DNA of 64,000 bases from Roseobacter sp. CCS2 (GTDB lineage: Bacteria; Pseudomonadota; Alphaproteobacteria; Rhodobacterales; Rhodobacteraceae). The stretch's first letter is position 1. The number at the start of each line of letters is the position of its first letter. The position numbers and the translations under genes are program-made. The stretch lies in contig NZ_AAYB01000008.1 of the NCBI RefSeq assembly GCF_000169435.1, positions 29,199 to 93,198 of the forward strand, read 5' to 3'. Under the pieces are notes generated by a model. That model saw only the letters and a program-made list of their open reading frames with translations, did no database searches and was not told where the DNA came from. Of this stretch, positions 59,633 to 64,000 are shown in pieces.

Positions 59633-59666
59633 AAAAAGGCCCCCGGTTCGCACCGAGGGCCTTTTT
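59633..59666 (-). terminator. Terminator after rplW (bidirectional)
   Basis: Stem GGCCC..CGGT / ACCG..GGGCC flanked by A and T tracts on the two sides. Located 22 bases downstream of the rplW stop; on the plus strand it could also back up aapP termination. Confidence 0.8.
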
Positions 59667-59687
59667 CAATTCATCCGACGTCAGTCT

Positions 59688-59984
59688 TTACAGACCAGTC
59701 GATACGTCGATTGTGTTGCCTTCTTCCAGCGTCACATAGGCTTTCTTCACGTCTTTGCGTGTACCCAATGACCCGCGAAAGCGCTTCACTTTACCTTTGG
59801 TGATGGATGTGTTGACTGCTTTGACCTTCACACCAAAGAGGCTTTCAACAGCTTCTTTGATCATCGGTTTGTTGGCGTCGATCGCCACTTCGAAAACAAC
59901 GGCATTGGCTTCAGAAGCCATTGTTGCTTTTTCCGTGATGATCGGCTTGCGGATCACATCGTAATGTTCTGCTTTGGCGTTCAT
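59688..59984 (-). CDS. rplW: 50S ribosomal protein L23
   Basis: 98 residues. [14 protein letters not shown] start, [19 protein letters not shown] end. L23 docks trigger factor and SRP at the tunnel exit. In most bacteria rplB would be next; here it is followed by a terminator and the 3' end of the aap operon. Its start overlaps rplD. Confidence 0.97.
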   Translation of the reverse strand: MNAKAEHYDVIRKPIITEKATMASEANAVVFEVAIDANKPMIKEAVESLFGVKVKAVNTSITKGKVKRFRGSLGTRKDVKKAYVTLEEGNTIDVSTGL

Positions 59985-60601
59985 GACAAACGAGCCTCCA
60001 GAGCTTCGACACCTGCTTTGGTCAGGACAAGTGTGTCGCTGCGCAAGATGTCGTAAACGTTGGCACCCTGTGAGGGGAGCACGTTAATGGTTGTGATGTT
60101 GGCGGCGGCCTTTTTGAAGTCAGCGTTGACTTCAGAACCGTCGATGATCAGCGCGCGCTTCCAGCCCAGGCTGCCCAGCTGTTTCGCCAGAGCAGAGGTC
60201 TTGCTGTCTTTGACGTTGATGTCATCGACAATCACCAGCTCACCCGCTGCAACTTTTGCAGACAAAGCATGCTTCAGACCCAGCTTGCGGAACTTCTTTG
60301 GCAGATCATGGGCGTGACTGCGGGGTGTTGGCCCTTTGTAAGTACCACCACCACGGAAAATCGGCGCACCACGAGAGCCGTGACGCGCGCCACCTGTGCC
60401 TTTTTGGCGATAGATCTTCTTGGTGGAATAGCTCACTTCGGAACGACCCAGCACATCGTGCGTGCCTTGCATTGCCTTGTTACGCTGCCAGCGGACGACG
60501 CGGTGCAGGATATCCTTGCGCGGCTCAAGACCGAAGATTTCGTCGTTCAATTCGACGGAACCAGCTTTCTTGCCGTCCAGTTTGATTGCATCAGCCTTCA
60601 T
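59981..60601 (-). CDS. rplD: 50S ribosomal protein L4
   Basis: 206 residues. The [22 protein letters not shown] block, the tunnel-lining loop, is diagnostic. In E. coli L4 represses the S10 operon. Here that leader could only control the rpsJ-rplC-rplD-rplW fragment, not rplB onward. Confidence 0.97.
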   Translation of the reverse strand: MKADAIKLDGKKAGSVELNDEIFGLEPRKDILHRVVRWQRNKAMQGTHDVLGRSEVSYSTKKIYRQKGTGGARHGSRGAPIFRGGGTYKGPTPRSHAHDLPKKFRKLGLKHALSAKVAAGELVIVDDINVKDSKTSALAKQLGSLGWKRALIIDGSEVNADFKKAAANITTINVLPSQGANVYDILRSDTLVLTKAGVEALEARLS

Positions 60602-61452
60602 TATTTATCACCTTCTTCTGGCGCGGCATCATCTGCCGAGGCTTCATTTGCGATTTCAGCTTCTGCTGCATCTGCGGCGGCCTGTTCCGCTTCGGCTGCG
60701 GCCTTTGCGGCGGCTTCCTCTTCAGCGGCTGCGGCTGCTGCGGCTTCCTCGGCCAAACGCTCTGCTTCTTCGGCCATAGATTTCAGACCAGCAGGGTAAA
60801 TCACGTTCTCAGGTGTCGGCTTTTTGACCGCATCCTTGATTGTGACCCAGCCACCTTTGGAGCCTGGTACAGCGCCTTTCACCATGATGACACCACGGTC
60901 AGCATCTGTCTTAACCACTTGCAGGTTCTGGGTTGTGACTTTCGCCGCACCCATGTGACCGGCCATCTTTTTCCCTTTAAAGACTTTACCCGGATCCTGA
61001 CATTGGCCAGTGGAACCGTGCGAACGGTGTGAGATCGAAACACCGTGTGTCGCGCGCAAACCACCAAAGTTGTGGCGCTTCATCGCACCGGCAAAACCTT
61101 TACCGATAGATGTACCACAAACGTCAACATACTGACCTTCGAAATAGTGGTTCGCTGTCAGCGTCTCACCCACATTGATCATGTTCTCAGGGGCAACGCG
61201 GAACTCAGCAACCTTGCGCTTGGGTTCTACTTTAGCAGCGGCAAAATGACCGCGCATCGCTTTGGATGTGCGTTTCGCCTTAGCATTGCCTGCACCCAGC
61301 TGAACAGCTGTGTAGCCGTTGGTGTCAGCAGTACGCTGTGCCACAACCTGCAGGTTTTCGAGGGAAAGAACGGTTACAGGGATCTGCTTGCCGTCTTCCA
61401 TGAAAAGCCGGGTCATGCCGACTTTCTTTGCGATCAATCCTGTACGGAGCAT
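60601..61452 (-). CDS. rplC: 50S ribosomal protein L3 with Ala/Glu tail
   Basis: 283 residues. The [17 protein letters not shown] start, and [28 protein letters not shown] near the middle, given as a pattern, are typical of L3. About 215 residues form the normal protein; the remaining roughly 68 are a low-complexity Ala/Glu-rich tail ([21 protein letters not shown] and similar) not present in E. coli. One start/stop base overlaps rplD. Confidence 0.96.
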   Translation of the reverse strand: MLRTGLIAKKVGMTRLFMEDGKQIPVTVLSLENLQVVAQRTADTNGYTAVQLGAGNAKAKRTSKAMRGHFAAAKVEPKRKVAEFRVAPENMINVGETLTANHYFEGQYVDVCGTSIGKGFAGAMKRHNFGGLRATHGVSISHRSHGSTGQCQDPGKVFKGKKMAGHMGAAKVTTQNLQVVKTDADRGVIMVKGAVPGSKGGWVTIKDAVKKPTPENVIYPAGLKSMAEEAERLAEEAAAAAAAEEEAAAKAAAEAEQAAADAAEAEIANEASADDAAPEEGDK

Positions 61453-61464
61453 CTGTGAAACTCC

Positions 61465-61776
61465 TTATACAGAAATCTGAACGTCAACACCGGCAGCCAG
61501 GTCGAGCTTCATCAGCGCGTCCACGGTCTGTGGTGTTGGGTCGATGATGTCGAGAAGGCGCTTGTGCGTCCGGATCTCGAACTGATCGCGGGATTTCTTG
61601 TCAACGTGGGGGCCACGCAGAACGGTGAACTTTTCGATCTTGTTTGGAAGTGGGATCGGTCCACGCACGCTTGCGCCTGTGCGCTTTGCTGTGCTGACGA
61701 TTTCCTGTGTGCTTGCATCAAGCACCCGGAAATCAAACGCCTTAAGGCGAATACGGATGTTTTGGCTGGCTGCCAT
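61465..61776 (-). CDS. rpsJ: 30S ribosomal protein S10
   Basis: 103 residues. [18 protein letters not shown] start, [35 protein letters not shown] (pattern) is diagnostic. Also NusE in antitermination. First gene of this S10 fragment. Confidence 0.97.
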   Translation of the reverse strand: MAASQNIRIRLKAFDFRVLDASTQEIVSTAKRTGASVRGPIPLPNKIEKFTVLRGPHVDKKSRDQFEIRTHKRLLDIIDPTPQTVDALMKLDLAAGVDVQISV

Positions 61777-61898
61777 GTCATCACCCTTTGATTAGGGCCT
61801 AGATCGGAGAGGAGGACCGTGGCTCATCCAAAGCCCTCATCGCGTCTTTAGTCCAACGTATAAAGGGCACGCGTGGCGTACCCTTGTTGGATTGGGGT

Positions 61899-61926
61899 GC
61901 TATAGGGGGAGTCGGGGGAGGTGTAA
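61899..61926 (-). promoter_or_regulatory. Predicted promoter of rpsJ-rplC-rplD-rplW
   Basis: On the minus strand TTACAC (61921-61926), 16-base C-rich spacer, TATAGC (61899-61904), giving a leader of about 115 bases. Same style as the promoters at 33016, 39395 and 44737. Confidence 0.6.
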
Positions 61927-61930
61927 AGGG

Positions 61931-63007
61931 TTATTGCCCTTTGGATCCTAGTATATCTTTTAGATTCAGGTCCATCTTCAGAGACACTATCTTTGAGATA
62001 CGCGCTATCAGTCCTTCGCTCGGGCGGATGTTGACTGTTTTTCGGACAGTCTTTCCCTCCTCGGTCAACTCCATAGTGAACTCGCCCTCCATGATATATC
62101 CTTTTGATTTGAGTGCCTCCATCATCTCATTGATCCCCAGAGTTTCTTCTAAAATTGAGTTCTTGGATACTTCATGGCCCTGCGCGGCAGTTAAATCAAA
62201 CCCAGTACCGATTGCTGTTTGATTTGTAGTTCCTCTATCGATCAAACCAAGAGCGAGACTATCCGCAGGAGGAAAGAAGTACTGATATATCTGAAGGTCT
62301 TTTAGTCTACTCTGTACCTCTTCGATATTTTTCGTCGTCCCGAACAAGTCCCAATCGCTTTCTGACAACTCGTAAGTAGGCACTGGACAAATGCCGTGTT
62401 CACGATCGGCCGCCAACGTGTCCGTCATCGAAAACTGAGTTAGTACATTTATAAAGAGCTGGCTTAGATCACTCGTCTCATCGCCACTAAACATATTATC
62501 CCAATCAAGTGCCTGAAATTGCTCAATCAGATTAAACATGTGATTGCTGGTTGGTAGCGTGCTGCGCTGCGCGTTTCGCCACATCTTAGAAGCCGGTTCG
62601 CCGAATACGCCGACTAATTGCTCTTTCATAGCTTCCTCGGTACCTGGCGAACTATTTAAAGATGCTACCGAAACCAGCTTTGCAGCGTCCAGACTGCCGT
62701 TTGGCAAGAAAAAGGCCTTTCTTGCAGTATGCGCTAAATCCAAAGCCATAGGACGTGCTACCAGAACCCGCATATTTGGTAACGTCTGCTGTATGTCGAC
62801 GCGCAGCATGGCGGCTATGCGTGGATTGTAATCACCGGAAACAACGATAAGACGGTTCTTAGTTTCATCAATTCCCAAAGCTTGAATAGGATGTACCAAA
62901 CCGCTCGCACCAACAATCTCAGTTGCTTCTCGGTACTCGGCACCGAGCGCAGTACAAAATGCTTCCCAAATCGGCGGCTTATCTACCGCATCAATTTCAT
63001 CGTTCAT
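61931..63007 (-). CDS. Unrecognised 358-residue protein between tuf and rpsJ
   Basis: A soluble protein, ribosome-binding site GGAGG. N-terminal part IVVSGDYNPRIAAMLRVDIQQ and VLVARPMALDL could be an alpha/beta fold; the C-terminal part is helical with a basic end (RISKIVSLKMDLNLKDIL). AT-richer than flanking ribosomal genes. I know no family, signal or catalytic motif. In most relatives rpsJ follows tuf more closely, so this looks like inserted cargo. Confidence 0.55.
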   Translation of the reverse strand: MNDEIDAVDKPPIWEAFCTALGAEYREATEIVGASGLVHPIQALGIDETKNRLIVVSGDYNPRIAAMLRVDIQQTLPNMRVLVARPMALDLAHTARKAFFLPNGSLDAAKLVSVASLNSSPGTEEAMKEQLVGVFGEPASKMWRNAQRSTLPTSNHMFNLIEQFQALDWDNMFSGDETSDLSQLFINVLTQFSMTDTLAADREHGICPVPTYELSESDWDLFGTTKNIEEVQSRLKDLQIYQYFFPPADSLALGLIDRGTTNQTAIGTGFDLTAAQGHEVSKNSILEETLGINEMMEALKSKGYIMEGEFTMELTEEGKTVRKTVNIRPSEGLIARISKIVSLKMDLNLKDILGSKGQ

Positions 63008-63095
63008 CTTGCCGCCTCCATACTACCTGTACTTGCATTTCTTATTCATATTTCGTCGTCAAGCCTCTAGCCAAACACAACTTTTACGAAAAACA

Positions 63096-63126
63096 AAAAG
63101 GCCGCCTCTTTCGAGACGGCCTTTCG
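63096..63126 (-). terminator. Terminator after tuf
   Basis: On the minus strand AAGGCCGTCTCG-AAA-GAGGCGGCCTT followed by T tract, about 45 bases after the tuf stop. Confidence 0.85.
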
Positions 63127-63144
63127 TATGTTCTGTCACGTGAA

Positions 63145-63167
63145 GTCGGGGCAGGCCCCGACCTACG
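63145..63167. repeat. REP-like palindrome after tuf
   Basis: Perfect stem GTCGGGGC-AG-GCCCCGAC followed by CTACGG, immediately before the tuf stop codon. Same family as 31566, 33122 and 43822. Confidence 0.8.
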
Positions 63168-63169
63168 GG

Positions 63170-64000
63170 TTACTCAACGATCTTCGACACAACGCCCGCG
63201 CCAACAGTCCGGCCGCCTTCGCGGATGGCGAAGCGCAGGCCGTCTTCCATTGCGATCGGTGCGATCAGCTCGACGTTGAACTTCAGGTTGTCGCCCGGCA
63301 TCACCATTTCTGTGCCCGCTGGCAGCTCAACCGTGCCGGTCACGTCAGTTGTACGGAAGTAGAACTGTGGGCGGTAGTTGGCGAAGAACGGCGTGTGACG
63401 GCCACCCTCTTCCTTGGTCAGGATGTAGGCTTCGGCTTCGAACTTGGTGTGTGGCTTCACGGAACCCGGCTTGCACAGGATCTGACCACGCTCAACGCCT
63501 TCACGGTCTACACCGCGCAGCAGCGCACCGATGTTGTCGCCAGCTTCGCCGCTGTCCAGCAGCTTGCGGAACATTTCAACGCCAGTACAGGTCGTCTTCG
63601 TGGTGTCGCGGATACCAACGATTTCGATCTCGTCGCCCACGTTGATCACGCCACGCTCAACACGGCCCGTCACAACAGTACCACGGCCAGAGATCGAGAA
63701 CACGTCCTCGATCGGCATCAGGAACGGCAGGTCAACCGCACGGGCCGGTGTCGGGATATACTCATCCACAGCCGCCATCAGCGCACGGATGGAGTTTTCA
63801 CCGATTTCCGGATCACGCTCTTCCATTGCGGCCAAAGCCGAACCCGGGATCACAGGAATGTCGTCGCCAGGGTACTCGTATGAGGACAGCAGCTCGCGGA
63901 TTTCCATCTCAACCAGCTCAAGCAGCTCGTCGTCGTCAACCTGATCAACCTTGTTCATGTAGACAACCATGTAGGGGATGCCCACCTGACGGCCCAGCAG
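63170..64000 (-). CDS. tuf: Elongation factor Tu, C-terminal part (5' end outside window)
   Basis: About 277 residues are visible; the frame stays open to the window edge, so the N-terminus is outside. NKVDQ (G4 motif NKxD) followed by SALAAME, and the beta-barrel domains with [17 protein letters not shown] and [11 protein letters not shown], identify EF-Tu. Standard neighbour of the S10 operon; here an unrelated gene intervenes. Confidence 0.97.
   Translation of the reverse strand: MLGRQVGIPYMVVYMNKVDQVDDDELLELVEMEIRELLSSYEYPGDDIPVIPGSALAAMEERDPEIGENSIRALMAAVDEYIPTPARAVDLPFLMPIEDVFSISGRGTVVTGRVERGVINVGDEIEIVGIRDTTKTTCTGVEMFRKLLDSGEAGDNIGALLRGVDREGVERGQILCKPGSVKPHTKFEAEAYILTKEEGGRHTPFFANYRPQFYFRTTDVTGTVELPAGTEMVMPGDNLKFNVELIAPIAMEDGLRFAIREGGRTVGAGVVSKIVE

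Noticed and set aside
1..64000. CRISPR array, tRNA, rRNA, insertion sequence, prophage
   Set aside because: Looked for repeats with regular spacing, tRNA cloverleaf ends, transposase-like proteins and phage genes; none seen.

Overview
The window comes from the chromosome of a marine-type alphaproteobacterium, most likely a roseobacter-group member of the Rhodobacterales. Evidence for this: an AapJQMP amino-acid transporter operon, a TRAP solute-binding protein, a tripartite tricarboxylate transporter, a TamA/TamB pair, the style of the ribosomal proteins, and small dispersed GTCGGGG/CCCCGAC palindromes that often carry a flanking CCTACG. No rRNA, tRNA, CRISPR, insertion sequence or prophage was recognised. 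Family names come from reading the proteins and were not checked by any search.

Layout. 1-6.2 kb: the 3' part of a sensor histidine kinase, a YcjF/YcjX-type membrane protein and GTPase-like pair, truA, and a translationally coupled pair (DUF3726-like protein plus an unrecognised 549-residue protein). 6.4-12.4 kb: tamA-tamB, followed by a GNAT-like protein. 13.2-17.1 kb: a LysR regulator, a periplasmic binding protein fused to an OmpA peptidoglycan-binding domain, and an orphan TRAP binding protein. 17.1-22.3 kb: a divergent LysR regulator and a tctC-tctB-tctA-CoA transferase operon, which probably imports and CoA-activates a carboxylate. 22.3-27.9 kb: an oppABCDF-type peptide transporter operon on the minus strand. 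28.1-31.5 kb: a small secreted protein, rpiB, dapB, rbfA, a phosphodiester glycosidase-like protein and a small DUF protein. 31.8-32.9 kb: a low-GC patch with a membrane protein and a lipoprotein.

33.2-50.0 kb holds most of the S10-spc-alpha ribosomal supercluster on the plus strand, from rplB to rplQ, with secY, adk and rpoA. It is fragmented. A terminator and four unrelated genes separate rplP from rpmC. A terminator and one small gene separate rpmD from rplO. The beginning of the S10 operon (tuf, rpsJ, rplC, rplD, rplW) lies at 59.7-64 kb on the opposite strand. Each detached block has a plausible promoter of its own (TTGnnn, 16-17 bp often C-rich spacer, TAnAnn without a final T), and palindromic repeats sit at several junctions.

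50.2-54.9 kb: a small membrane protein, rarA, a fluoride channel gene, an RluC-type pseudouridine synthase, a HAD phosphatase and an ATP12 chaperone; the last five run in one direction and crcB-rluC-HAD overlap. 55.1-59.5 kb: aapJQMP. The window ends inside tuf (EF-Tu), read on the minus strand, after an unrecognised 358-residue gene lodged between tuf and rpsJ.
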